DNA from: an uncultured Clostridia bacterium
Lineage (GTDB): Bacteria; Bacillota; Clostridia; TANB77; CAG-508
Reading direction: 5' to 3'
DNA: 64,000 nt
Assembly: GCA_934121885.1 (NCBI GenBank)
Contig: CAKOVH010000004.1
Span: 37,629 to 101,628 of the forward strand
Shown here piece after piece: positions 50,430 through 58,840 of this stretch. The notes under the pieces are model-generated. The model saw only the letters and a program-made list of their open reading frames with translations, did not search any database and was not told where the DNA came from. The position numbers and the translations under genes were made by a program. The stretch's first letter is position 1; each line of letters starts with the position of its first letter.

Positions 50430-50696
50430 TTATTTATCCATCCTTTCATATTTTGATGTTCTTCTTCCTAGTGTAATTGAAGATATGTTAGAAATATATC
50501 CTCTATTTTTATTTTTTCCTTGCATAACAATTAAAGTCTTTTTATTTCCTTCTGATACATCTACTATATTATCATTAATTTTTAGATTTTTGCAAACATT
50601 TTCTAAAGAATCTTTTTTTTCAAGAGATTTTATATCTAAAATTGCAATAATCTCTTCTGAATTTATAACTGTATCATTTCCAATATGTACATACAT
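50430..50696 (-). CDS. remB: RemB-like extracellular matrix regulator (DUF370)
   Basis: An 88-residue protein, MYVHIGNDTVINSEEIIAILD with ISNISSITLGRRTSKYE, matching the DUF370/RemB (YaaB) family found between recF and gyrB in Bacillus. In Bacillus its relative RemA is a DNA-binding regulator of matrix genes; a similar role is assumed. Its ATG overlaps the recF stop as TAATG. Confidence 0.88.
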   Translation of the reverse strand: MYVHIGNDTVINSEEIIAILDIKSLEKKDSLENVCKNLKINDNIVDVSEGNKKTLIVMQGKNKNRGYISNISSITLGRRTSKYERMDK

Positions 50697-51760
50697 TAAA
50701 TAATTTCTCCCTTTTTTATATGGTATAAATTATAATCTAAATTTGGAAGTTCTATTTTTTCTGTTCCTGTTATAATTACCTGCGTATTTTCAATATTTTC
50801 TAAAAAATTTTTCCTTCTTTTTTCATCTAGCTCTGACATAAAATCGTCTAATAATAAAATTGGATATTCTCCTATTTCATCATAAACAACATTTAATTCT
50901 GCAAGCTTTAAAGATAATACAGCTGTCCTATTTTGTCCTTGTGATCCATAGATATTTATTTCTTTATTGTTAATATATATCACAAAATCATCTCTGTGTA
51001 TACCCTTTGTTGTAAACCCCTTTATAATATCTAATTTTCTTCTTTCTTTTAGTAATTTTAAGTATTCTTCTTTATTTCCACAGCAAGATGTATATTCAAT
51101 TTTTAAGTCTTCATTTTCATCTGTTATTTTGTTGTGGATAACTTTAATTTTTTTTATAATTTTGTTTATAAAATCAACACGATAATTATAAACAATATTT
51201 CCATACTCTGCAAGTTTCTCATCCCAAATATCTAATAATTCTTCATTCTTATTTTCTTCTTTTATCTGTCTTAAATAAGTATTTCGTTGTTCTATTGTTT
51301 TTAAATATAAATTTAAGTTATACACATAATTTGGTCTTAATTGACCTATCATCATATCTAAAAAACGTCTCCTATTTTGAGGTCCATCTTTTAAAATATT
51401 TATATCATCTGGAGTAAAAATTACAATATTTATATTTCCTAATATTTCACTTAGCTTATTTATTTTTACTCCATTTACATATACCTGTTTTTTATTTCCA
51501 ATATCAACTTTTACTTTTCCATCTCTATCTTTTTTTTGAAAAATAGCTTCAACAGATAAAACTTCTTCTCCGAATTTTATTAATTCCTTTTCTTTGCTTG
51601 TCCTAAAAGATTTTCCAAAACTACAAAGAAAAATTGACTCTAGTATATTTGTTTTTCCTTGAGCATTATCCCCATAAATAACATTTATATTTTTATTAAA
51701 TACTATTTCTTGTTTTTCATAGTTTCTAAAATTGGTTAATTTTATTTTTTCTATGTACAT
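50696..51760 (-). CDS. recF: DNA replication and repair protein RecF
   Basis: An SMC-like ATPase that helps load RecA at gaps. Visible motifs: KLTNFRNYEKQEIVFNKNINVIYGDNAQGKTNILE (Walker A), the signature SQGQNRTAVLSLKLAEL region and the LLLDDFMSELDEKRR Walker B. Length 354. The small S4-domain gene (yaaA/rlbA) that lies between dnaN and recF in many Firmicutes is missing here: only 93 bases separate the genes. Confidence 0.96.
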   Translation of the reverse strand: MYIEKIKLTNFRNYEKQEIVFNKNINVIYGDNAQGKTNILESIFLCSFGKSFRTSKEKELIKFGEEVLSVEAIFQKKDRDGKVKVDIGNKKQVYVNGVKINKLSEILGNINIVIFTPDDINILKDGPQNRRRFLDMMIGQLRPNYVYNLNLYLKTIEQRNTYLRQIKEENKNEELLDIWDEKLAEYGNIVYNYRVDFINKIIKKIKVIHNKITDENEDLKIEYTSCCGNKEEYLKLLKERRKLDIIKGFTTKGIHRDDFVIYINNKEINIYGSQGQNRTAVLSLKLAELNVVYDEIGEYPILLLDDFMSELDEKRRKNFLENIENTQVIITGTEKIELPNLDYNLYHIKKGEII

Positions 51761-51853
51761 TTATTTGTCCTTTTGCACAATTGGTGCGATTTATTCATAT
51801 ATTATCCACCAAATTGTGGATAACCTGTTTTTTTTTTTATTAATTGTTTATAA

Positions 51854-52972
51854 CTATTCTTTCATTCTTATTGGAAGTACCATATAAATATAGTCTCCAC
51901 CTTCTTCAACAGGTCTTATAATACATGGAGATATACTTGATCCAAAATCAATAAATACTTCTTGATCATCAATAGCTCTAAATGCATCTAGAAAATATTT
52001 AGGATTAAATCCTGCTTCTAGATTTTTTCCTTCTGTAGTAACATACATTTCTTCTTTAGCATCACCTGTTTGGTTTGTACAAGAAATTGTAACTTTTCCT
52101 ATATCAATACTTACTTTTACAGGATATTTTTTTTCTTTTTCTATACTAGATGAAGATATTAAACTAATTCTTTCAAAAGATTCTTGCATCATACTTTTAT
52201 CTACTCTTATTCTTGTTTCCCAGTTTTCTGGAATAACACTTGAATAATTTAAGAATTCTCCATCTAATAATCTAGTAACAATTTTACAATTTTCCATTTC
52301 AAATAGTGCTTGATTTTTTGCAATTCCTATTTTTATTGTGTCATATGAATCTAATATTATTTTATTAATTTCATTTAAAGTTCTTCCTGGAATTACTGCT
52401 GTAAAATCATTTGTTTTTGATTGTAAGAATTTACTTTTCCATGCTAATCTAAATCCATCTACTGCTACTACATTTAATTTATTATTTTTTATTTCAAATA
52501 GACAACCTGTAAATATTGGTCTATTTTCTTCTGTACTTACTGCAAATATAGTTTTTCTTATCATTTCTTTTAGTGAATTTTGTTCTATTTCTATAGAATT
52601 TTCAATACTTATTTTAGGAAGTTCTGGAAATTCATCAGGATTCATAGTAGCAAGTTTATATAAAGATCCTTCACATTCAATTACTAATAAGTTTTTTTCA
52701 TCTAAAGAAATACTAATTTCTGAATCTGGTAATCTTCTTATAATTTCACTAAACATTATTGCATTTACTACTGTAGCTCCTTGTTCTTTAACTTCACAAT
52801 TAATTATATATTCTATTCCTATTTCTAAATCATATGTTGTTAATTTAACTTCGTTATCATTTGTTTGAATTAATATACCTTCTAATATAGGCATTGTTGT
52901 TTTTGTAGCTACTGCTTTCGTTACGGAATTAATAGCTTTAAGGATATTATCCTTTTCACAAACAAGTTTCAT
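51854..52972 (-). CDS. dnaN: DNA polymerase III beta sliding clamp
   Basis: A 372-residue three-domain clamp, beginning MKLVCEKDNILKAINSVTKAV and ending in the typical YIYMVLPIRMKE. It includes PILEGILIQTNDNEVKLTTYDLEIG. GGAGAGG lies before the ATG. Directly downstream of the oriC gap and in the same direction as dnaA. Confidence 0.97.
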   Translation of the reverse strand: MKLVCEKDNILKAINSVTKAVATKTTMPILEGILIQTNDNEVKLTTYDLEIGIEYIINCEVKEQGATVVNAIMFSEIIRRLPDSEISISLDEKNLLVIECEGSLYKLATMNPDEFPELPKISIENSIEIEQNSLKEMIRKTIFAVSTEENRPIFTGCLFEIKNNKLNVVAVDGFRLAWKSKFLQSKTNDFTAVIPGRTLNEINKIILDSYDTIKIGIAKNQALFEMENCKIVTRLLDGEFLNYSSVIPENWETRIRVDKSMMQESFERISLISSSSIEKEKKYPVKVSIDIGKVTISCTNQTGDAKEEMYVTTEGKNLEAGFNPKYFLDAFRAIDDQEVFIDFGSSISPCIIRPVEEGGDYIYMVLPIRMKE

Positions 52973-53298
52973 TTTGATTTCCTCTCCTTTATATATAATA
53001 TTATATTTTTAGTAGTAGTAGTAATAGGTTATGTGGATAGTGTGGAAAAATATGTGGAAGTTTCTATTCCCTAAGTTTTTTAATGTTAATAATTTAGTGG
53101 AAAACTGTTAAACTTATCTACAATGAAAAATTTAAACTGAGGAAAACTTAAATATTCACAGGTTATATACACATAATTAACATCATAATGTGAATATCTA
53201 ATGAAAGTCTTCCGTAAGTAATTTTTGAATTTGATTTTCCAAACATTAATTTATCAAACACAGATTTTTATAAAATTAGTTAAACATTTAATTCTAAA
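52973..53298. other. Replication origin (oriC), dnaN-dnaA gap
   Basis: This stretch has the basal unwinding layout of Gram-positive origins. An AT-rich segment (52990-53009) is followed by DnaA-trios TAG x4, TAA, TAG at 53010-53027 and then reversed DnaA boxes TGTGGATAG (53032-53040), TGTGGAAAA (53041-53049) and TGTGGAAGT (53053-53061). A forward-type TTATCTACA lies at 53114-53122 and further near-matches near 53163-53180. Together with the surrounding dnaA, dnaN, gyrB, rpmH and parAB genes this marks oriC. Confidence 0.9.
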
Positions 53299-54639
53299 TT
53301 ATTTGTCAGATATTAATATGTTTTTCACACTTTCCACAATTCTTTTTGTGCTTGCATCTGTTTGTATTTCTTTATCTATTTTATTACATGCATGAATTAC
53401 TGTTGTATGATCTCTTTTACCAAAGCCAGCCCCTATCTTAGTTAAAGGTAACTGTGCAACGTTTCTACATAAGTACATTGCAATTTGTCTTGGAAAAGTT
53501 ACATCATTTGATCTTTTTACACCTCTTAATTCTTCCACAGTTACATTAAAATATTTTGCAACTGTTTCTTGAATTAAATCGATTGATAATACTTTATCTT
53601 GACTTGTTACAACATCATTAATTGCTCTTTCAGCCATCTCCATTGTAATGTGAGTATTTGTTAATGATGCTTTTGCAATAAGTTTATTTAAAACTCCTTC
53701 TAATTCTCTAATGTTAGAATCTATTTTTGCAGCGATATCACATAAAATATCATCGTCTATTATAATATTATCTAATTGAGCTTTTTTACGAAGGATTGCT
53801 AAACGTGTTTCGTAATCTGGATTAGATATATCTGCAATTAGTCCCCATTCAAATCTTGATTTTAAACGATCTTCTAACAAATTAATATCTTTTGGTGGTC
53901 TATCACTTGAAATAATAATTTGTTTTCCACTTTCATGCAAAGTGTTGAAAGTGTGGAAAAACTCTTCTTGAATTCTTTCCTTCCCTGCAATAAATTGAAT
54001 ATCATCAATTAATAAAACATCTATATTACGATATTTGTTGCGAAACATTTCATTTTTGTTATCCTTAATAGCATTTACTAATTGATTAGTAAATTTTTCA
54101 GAAGTAACATATAAAATATTTGCATTACGATTATTAATTAAAATTTCATTTGCTATTGCATGCATTAAATGGGTTTTTCCTAGGCCAACTCCACCATAAA
54201 TAAACAATGGATTATATGCAGTAGCAGGTGCTTCGGCAACGGCTAATGCTGCAGCATGTGCAAATCTATTGTTATTACCAACTACAAAAGACTCAAATGT
54301 ATATTTTGGATTTAATGTAGAATTTGCATTATTATTTGGAGTTGCGTTTAATTGATTTGAAACTAAATTTTTCTCTTCTGTTACATCATCTTTTAAGATA
54401 ACGGATATATCACAGTTTTTGTTAGTGATATATGTAAAAGTATTTTTGAATAAGTCATTATACCTTGAAACAATTGATTCTTTTTGGAAAGCATTGTTTG
54501 CAACTAAAACGATATGACCATTTTCAGCGCTATCAATGTCTAAATCTCTAATCCAAGTTTCATAAGAAATTTTTGTAACTTCATTTTTTAGAAGTTCTTT
54601 TGCTTTTGTTAAAAGTTCATTTAATTCTTCTTTTTGCAT
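53299..54639 (-). CDS. dnaA: Chromosomal replication initiator DnaA
   Basis: DnaA binds 9-base boxes and melts oriC. The 446-residue protein has the N-terminal interaction domain (about 1-80), an Asn-rich linker (about 80-110), an AAA+ core with GGVGLGKTHLMHAIAN and VLLIDDIQFIAGKER, and domain IV with the signature VKRSNDVTFPRQIAMYLCR and GKRDHTTVIHAC. The start at 54639 has GGAAGGG about 9 bases upstream; the frame is open 22 more codons through DnaA boxes, which are unlikely to be coding. Confidence 0.97.
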   Translation of the reverse strand: MQKEELNELLTKAKELLKNEVTKISYETWIRDLDIDSAENGHIVLVANNAFQKESIVSRYNDLFKNTFTYITNKNCDISVILKDDVTEEKNLVSNQLNATPNNNANSTLNPKYTFESFVVGNNNRFAHAAALAVAEAPATAYNPLFIYGGVGLGKTHLMHAIANEILINNRNANILYVTSEKFTNQLVNAIKDNKNEMFRNKYRNIDVLLIDDIQFIAGKERIQEEFFHTFNTLHESGKQIIISSDRPPKDINLLEDRLKSRFEWGLIADISNPDYETRLAILRKKAQLDNIIIDDDILCDIAAKIDSNIRELEGVLNKLIAKASLTNTHITMEMAERAINDVVTSQDKVLSIDLIQETVAKYFNVTVEELRGVKRSNDVTFPRQIAMYLCRNVAQLPLTKIGAGFGKRDHTTVIHACNKIDKEIQTDASTKRIVESVKNILISDK

Positions 54640-54685
54640 TGTTTTCAACCCTTCCAAAATATTATGTTTTATATGAGTGTATAAG

Positions 54686-54706
54686 TTATACACATAATTA
54701 TCCACA
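54686..54706 (+). promoter_or_regulatory. DnaA boxes upstream of dnaA
   Basis: TTATACACA (54686-54694) and TTATCCACA (54698-54706, the consensus box) lie about 50-65 bases upstream of dnaA. They may autoregulate dnaA or belong to a bipartite origin. Confidence 0.75.
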
Positions 54707-54783
54707 ATATTTATATATAATATAAGAAAAAAAGTTTATAGTCAATACAAAAACAAGATTATTTAAAAAATGTTTTTTTTATA

Positions 54784-54812
54784 TTGACATAACAAAAAAA
54801 GTAAGATATAAT
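54784..54812 (+). promoter_or_regulatory. Promoter of the rpmH-rnpA operon
   Basis: Perfect TTGACA and TATAAT with a 17-base spacer, about 60 bases before rpmH. Confidence 0.85.
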
Positions 54813-54875
54813 TATAAAGCTTATTAGTGAATAATCCGTTTACGGTTTAAATATATTGCAGGAGGTGCGAAATAA

Positions 54876-55010
54876 ATGAAAAGAACATATCAACCTAAAA
54901 AAAGACAAACACAAAAAGTACATGGTTTTATGAAGAGAATGCAAACAAGATCTGGTAGAAATGTATTAAAAGCAAGACGTGCAAAGGGAAGAAAAAAATT
55001 AAGCGCATAA
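54876..55010 (+). CDS. rpmH: Ribosomal protein bL34
   Basis: A 44-residue basic protein starting MKRTYQPKKRQTQKVHGFM and ending in RAKGRKKLSA, the classic L34. AGGAGG lies 8 bases before the ATG. It faces dnaA across the promoter region, as in most bacteria. Confidence 0.98.
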   Translation: MKRTYQPKKRQTQKVHGFMKRMQTRSGRNVLKARRAKGRKKLSA

Positions 55011-55013
55011 GGG

Positions 55014-55044
55014 AAAAGGTCACGAAAAAATGTGGCCTTTTTTG
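55014..55044 (+). terminator. Hairpin between rpmH and rnpA
   Basis: AAAAGGTCAC and GTGGCCTTTT with a short A-rich loop and T-run. It may reduce rnpA transcription relative to rpmH. Confidence 0.75.
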
Positions 55045-55087
55045 AAATCTAATATTATTGGATAAATATAAAAAATGAGTGATAATT

Positions 55088-55429
55088 ATGAGAAAAATAA
55101 AAACATTAAAGAAAAACTATGAGTTTCAAAATGTTTTGGCTAAAGGAAAATTTTATATTGGAAAGCAAATTACAATTTATATTAGTAAAAATAAAGAAAA
55201 TATAAATAAAATAGGTATAGCCATTTCAACGAAAACGTGTAATGCAGTTAAAAGAAACAGAATAAAACGATTAATTAGAGAAAATTATAGGCTAATGAAA
55301 GATGAATTAGAGGTAGGCTATAGCATAGTATTTTTATGGAATAAAAAAGATGCAGTAAATAATGCAAATTTCTTTATTATTAAAGAAGATATGAATAAAT
55401 TACTAAAAAGGGCCGAAATATTAAAATGA
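55088..55429 (+). CDS. rnpA: Ribonuclease P protein component
   Basis: A 113-residue basic protein (RKIKTLKKNYEFQNVLAKGK), with the RNA-binding RNR motif in KRNRIKRLIRENYR, that assists the RNase P RNA in maturing tRNA 5' ends. The ATG at 55088 is the better start; a GTG three codons before is also in frame. Ends overlapping yidD by 4 bases (ATGA). Confidence 0.95.
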   Translation: MRKIKTLKKNYEFQNVLAKGKFYIGKQITIYISKNKENINKIGIAISTKTCNAVKRNRIKRLIRENYRLMKDELEVGYSIVFLWNKKDAVNNANFFIIKEDMNKLLKRAEILK

Positions 55430-55644
55430 AAAGAATAATATTTTTTTTAATAAATGGTTATCAAAAGTTTATTTCCCCAATGTTAAAAGAAGTAGGGGTA
55501 AACTGTAAGTTTTATCCAAGTTGCTCAGAATATATGAAACAAGCAATATTAAAATATGGATGCTTTAAAGGATGTTTCAAAGGAATAAAAAGATTATTAA
55601 AGTGTCATCCATTTGCAAAAGGTGGATATGACCCTTTGAATTAA
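55426..55644 (+). CDS. yidD: Membrane protein insertion efficiency factor YidD
   Basis: A 72-residue protein with the signature NGYQKFISPML, CKFYPSCSEYMKQAI and the terminal HPFAKGGYDPLN. It supports YidC-dependent insertion. It overlaps rnpA and precedes yidC. Confidence 0.96.
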   Translation: MKRIIFFLINGYQKFISPMLKEVGVNCKFYPSCSEYMKQAILKYGCFKGCFKGIKRLLKCHPFAKGGYDPLN

Positions 55645-55654
55645 CGGAGGATAT

Positions 55655-56533
55655 ATGGGATTTTTATCAGAATTATTTGGTTATTTATTAAATGCACTAT
55701 ATAATGTGTTTAATAATTATGGAATTGCTATTATTATATTTTCAATTGTATTAAGAATTATATTAATACCAATTACAATAAAACAGCAAAAGTCAATGAA
55801 AAAATCAGCAGAGCTTCAAGAAGAAATGAAAGAAATTTCAAAGAAATATAAAAATAATCCTGAAAAGTTGAATCAAGAAACAATAGATCTATATAAAAGA
55901 GAAAAAATGAGTCCTTTTAGTGGATGTTTAAGTTCAATTGTACAACTTTTAATTATACTTGCTGTATTTTGGCTTGTAAGTCAACCACTTACATATATGA
56001 AAAGATTAAATAAAGTTAATTATGATGAAAATACAGATAAAAGTGTAGTAGATTATTATAAAGATAAATTAAAAGAAGAAAATGAAAATCAAAAAACAAA
56101 TTATTCAGAAATAGCAATAATTGAAAAGTATGGTAACTCAGATGAAAGAGTTTCTCTAAATATGGATTTCTTAGGACTTGATTTAAGCAAAGTTCCAAGT
56201 AATAATATGAGTGATTGGAGAGTTTATATAATACCACTTTTATATGTTGTTTCTTCAGTTATTTCAATTAAATTAACAACAAATATGGCAAACAAAAAAG
56301 AGGAAAATAAGAAAGTTGTAGATGGAGAAAATAATGAGCCAGACGAATTAGAATCAATGCAAGCAATGAATAAAAATATGACTTACATGATGCCTATTAT
56401 GTCAGTATTTATAGCATTTATTGCTCCTCTAGGACTTGCTCTTTACTGGTTTATAAGTAATATATTAATGATTATAGAAAAAATTATAATTGATAAAATT
56501 ATTAATCATAAGGAGGAAAAGCAGGATGCCTAA
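55655..56533 (+). CDS. yidC: Membrane protein insertase YidC/Oxa1
   Basis: The 292-residue protein has the Gram-positive YidC order: a first membrane helix (about 20-40), a charged cytoplasmic hairpin (KQQKSMKKSAELQEEMKEISKKYKNNPEKL) and then further helices at about 92-112, 190-210 and 245-280. It lacks a lipobox. The conserved basic residue in the groove is Arg35 region (VLRIILIPITI). A charged loop of about 60 residues (115-175) is longer than in Bacillus SpoIIIJ. CGGAGG lies before the ATG. Confidence 0.93.
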   Translation: MGFLSELFGYLLNALYNVFNNYGIAIIIFSIVLRIILIPITIKQQKSMKKSAELQEEMKEISKKYKNNPEKLNQETIDLYKREKMSPFSGCLSSIVQLLIILAVFWLVSQPLTYMKRLNKVNYDENTDKSVVDYYKDKLKEENENQKTNYSEIAIIEKYGNSDERVSLNMDFLGLDLSKVPSNNMSDWRVYIIPLLYVVSSVISIKLTTNMANKKEENKKVVDGENNEPDELESMQAMNKNMTYMMPIMSVFIAFIAPLGLALYWFISNILMIIEKIIIDKIINHKEEKQDA

Positions 56534-57218
56534 AACAATTATAGCAGAAGGAAAAACTACAAATGAAGCTATTGAAAATGGTTTAAAAGAATTAAAAGTT
56601 TCAAAGGATAAAGTAGAAATCAAAGTTCTTGAAAATCAAGAAAAAAGAAGTTTTTTTAGTATACTAGCACCAAGACTTGTAAAGGTAGAATTAACATTAA
56701 AAGAAAATGAACATAAACATCAAGAAAGAAAAACTGAAAGTCCAAGAAAAGAAATTAGTATGGAAGATGTAGAAAAAGCAAAAGCTTCTGTACAAGAATT
56801 TTTAAATGATTTTCTTAAAAATTTTGAAAATACAAAATATGAAATTAAAATAGAAAAAGAATTCTTAAGTGTTGAAATTACAGGAGAAGGATCTACTAAA
56901 CTTATTGGGTATAGAGGAGAGACATTAAATTCTCTTCAAACTATTATAAACTCAGTTGCAAACAAAAATAGTGACTCAAAAGTTAGAGTAATCTTAAATG
57001 TTGGAAATTATAAAGAAAAAAGAGAAAAGGCATTAGAAGAATTAGCAGATAAGATTTCTAAAACAGTAATAAAAACAGGAAAATCAATTACTTTAGAGCC
57101 TATGGTGGCATATGAAAGAAAAATTATTCATAACAGATTACAACAAAATAGTAAGGTTAGAACTTATAGCATAGGTGATGAACCATATAGAAAAGTTGTT
57201 ATAGAAAAAAATAAGTAA
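56526..57218 (+). CDS. khpB: RNA-binding protein Jag/KhpB
   Basis: The 230-residue protein has an N-terminal Jag_N domain (PKTIIAEGKTTNEAIENGLKEL), a KH-like domain (about 85-160, GYRGETLNSLQTIINSV) and a C-terminal R3H domain with RKIIHNRLQ. It binds RNA with KhpA in relatives and influences division. The ATG at 56526, with AAGGAGG about 8 bases upstream, overlaps the yidC stop by 8 bases. Confidence 0.94.
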   Translation: MPKTIIAEGKTTNEAIENGLKELKVSKDKVEIKVLENQEKRSFFSILAPRLVKVELTLKENEHKHQERKTESPRKEISMEDVEKAKASVQEFLNDFLKNFENTKYEIKIEKEFLSVEITGEGSTKLIGYRGETLNSLQTIINSVANKNSDSKVRVILNVGNYKEKREKALEELADKISKTVIKTGKSITLEPMVAYERKIIHNRLQQNSKVRTYSIGDEPYRKVVIEKNK

Positions 57219-57231
57219 ATATTTAATAAAT

Positions 57232-57290
57232 CTGAAGTCAAAGTGAAGATTTAAGTAGACAAACTATTTAATCTCTCTTTGACTTTTTTT
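57232..57290 (+). terminator. Terminator after jag
   Basis: AAGTCAAAG...GATTTAA pairs with TTTAATC...CTTTGACTT and is followed by seven Ts. Confidence 0.8.
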
Positions 57291-57318
57291 GTTAAATATT
57301 AAAGAAAGGAAAATAAAA

Positions 57319-58698
57319 ATGAGTACAATTGCAGCAATCGCTACTGCTACGGGTACGGGCAGTGTAGGGATTATAAGAATGAGTGGAAAAGAATGTTTTA
57401 AAGTATTAGAAAAAATATTTGTACCGAAAAATAATAATATAAAAATAGAAGATGTTCCAGGATATACTATAAAATATGGATATATTGTAAATCCTAATAC
57501 AAAAGAAAAAATTGATGAAGTGTTAGTATCTTTTTTTAGAGCTCCCAAAAGTTACACCACAGAAAATATGTGCGAAATAAATTCACATGGTGGATCTATT
57601 ATTGAACAAGAGATTTTAAATCTGTGTTTACTAAATGGTGCAGAAATTGCAGAACCAGGAGAGTTTACTAAAAGAGCTTTTTTGAATGGAAGAATAGATT
57701 TAGCTCAGGCAGAATCTATAATGGATATGATAAATGCCAAAACAGAGAAAGAAGCGAAAGCTTCATTAAGCCAGTTAGAGGGAAAATTATCAGAAAATAT
57801 ACATGTAATTCAAAAACAATTATTAGATATAATGGCTGATATAGAAGCATCTATTGATTATCCTGAATATGATGTGGAGGAAACAACAAATGAAAAGGCA
57901 ATGAAAACTTTAAATAGTATAAAGGAGAAACTAATCCATTTAGAATCAAGCTTTGAAGACGGAAAAGTACTAAAGGACGGTGTAAAGACAGTTATTATAG
58001 GAAAACCAAATGCAGGTAAATCATCATTACTTAATATAATGTTAAATGAAGAAAGAGCCATTGTAAGTGATTTAGCTGGTACTACTAGAGATACAATTGA
58101 GGAATTTATAAAAATAAGGGGAATTCCTATAAAAATAATCGATACAGCAGGAATTAGAGAAACAGAAAACATGATAGAATCTATTGGTGTAAAAAAAGCA
58201 ATAAGTTTAATTGATGATGCTGATTTAGTAATTGCAGTTTTTGATTCTTCGAAAATGTTGGAAGAAGAAGATTATCGAATATTAGATTTGATAAAAAACA
58301 AGAATAGAATAGTATTGCTAAATAAATGCGATTTAAGACAAAATAACACTGAAATGATAAATTATATGTCTCAGAAAAATAAAACGGTTATAGAGGCTTC
58401 TATGAGGTCAAAAAAAGGAGTCGAAGAATTATATTATGCGATTGAAAAAATGTTTAACGTTAATGAAATTGAAATTGGAAACGAAACGATTATTACAAAC
58501 ATAAGACACAAAAATCAAATACATAAAGCAATTCAAAGCATAGAAAGTGCTATAGATACAGTTAAACAAGAGCTGCCAATCGATATAATTGCAGTTGAGA
58601 TAAAAGAAGCTTTAGAAAATTTGGGATGTATAACAGGAGATAATGTTTCTGAAGATATTATAAATGAAATTTTCTCTAAATTTTGTTTGGGAAAGTAA
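57319..58698 (+). CDS. mnmE: tRNA modification GTPase MnmE
   Basis: MnmE with MnmG installs the carboxymethylaminomethyl group at wobble uridine 34. The protein starts MSTIAAIATATGTGSVGIIR, has a GTPase domain with GKPNAGKSS (about 222-230), DTAGIRET and NKCD, and ends in FCLGK, the conserved C-terminal cysteine tail. Length 459. AAAGGAAA precedes the ATG at 57319; the longer TTG form is not supported. mnmG follows after 142 bases. Confidence 0.97.
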   Translation: MSTIAAIATATGTGSVGIIRMSGKECFKVLEKIFVPKNNNIKIEDVPGYTIKYGYIVNPNTKEKIDEVLVSFFRAPKSYTTENMCEINSHGGSIIEQEILNLCLLNGAEIAEPGEFTKRAFLNGRIDLAQAESIMDMINAKTEKEAKASLSQLEGKLSENIHVIQKQLLDIMADIEASIDYPEYDVEETTNEKAMKTLNSIKEKLIHLESSFEDGKVLKDGVKTVIIGKPNAGKSSLLNIMLNEERAIVSDLAGTTRDTIEEFIKIRGIPIKIIDTAGIRETENMIESIGVKKAISLIDDADLVIAVFDSSKMLEEEDYRILDLIKNKNRIVLLNKCDLRQNNTEMINYMSQKNKTVIEASMRSKKGVEELYYAIEKMFNVNEIEIGNETIITNIRHKNQIHKAIQSIESAIDTVKQELPIDIIAVEIKEALENLGCITGDNVSEDIINEIFSKFCLGK

Positions 58699-58840
58699 AA
58701 AGCACACAGATTGACAATAAGACAAAAACAAACACGAAATAGTTCAAATAATAGAAATGAAAAAACAATACTACGAAAACAATTTTGTAAAACAATGATT
58801 TTTGTTTCATAGTTAACATAGAATTTTAAGGAGGAATAAA

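Noticed and set aside
52338..52868. 176-codon open frame opposite dnaN
   Set aside because: A shadow of dnaN; no ribosome site and atypical composition.
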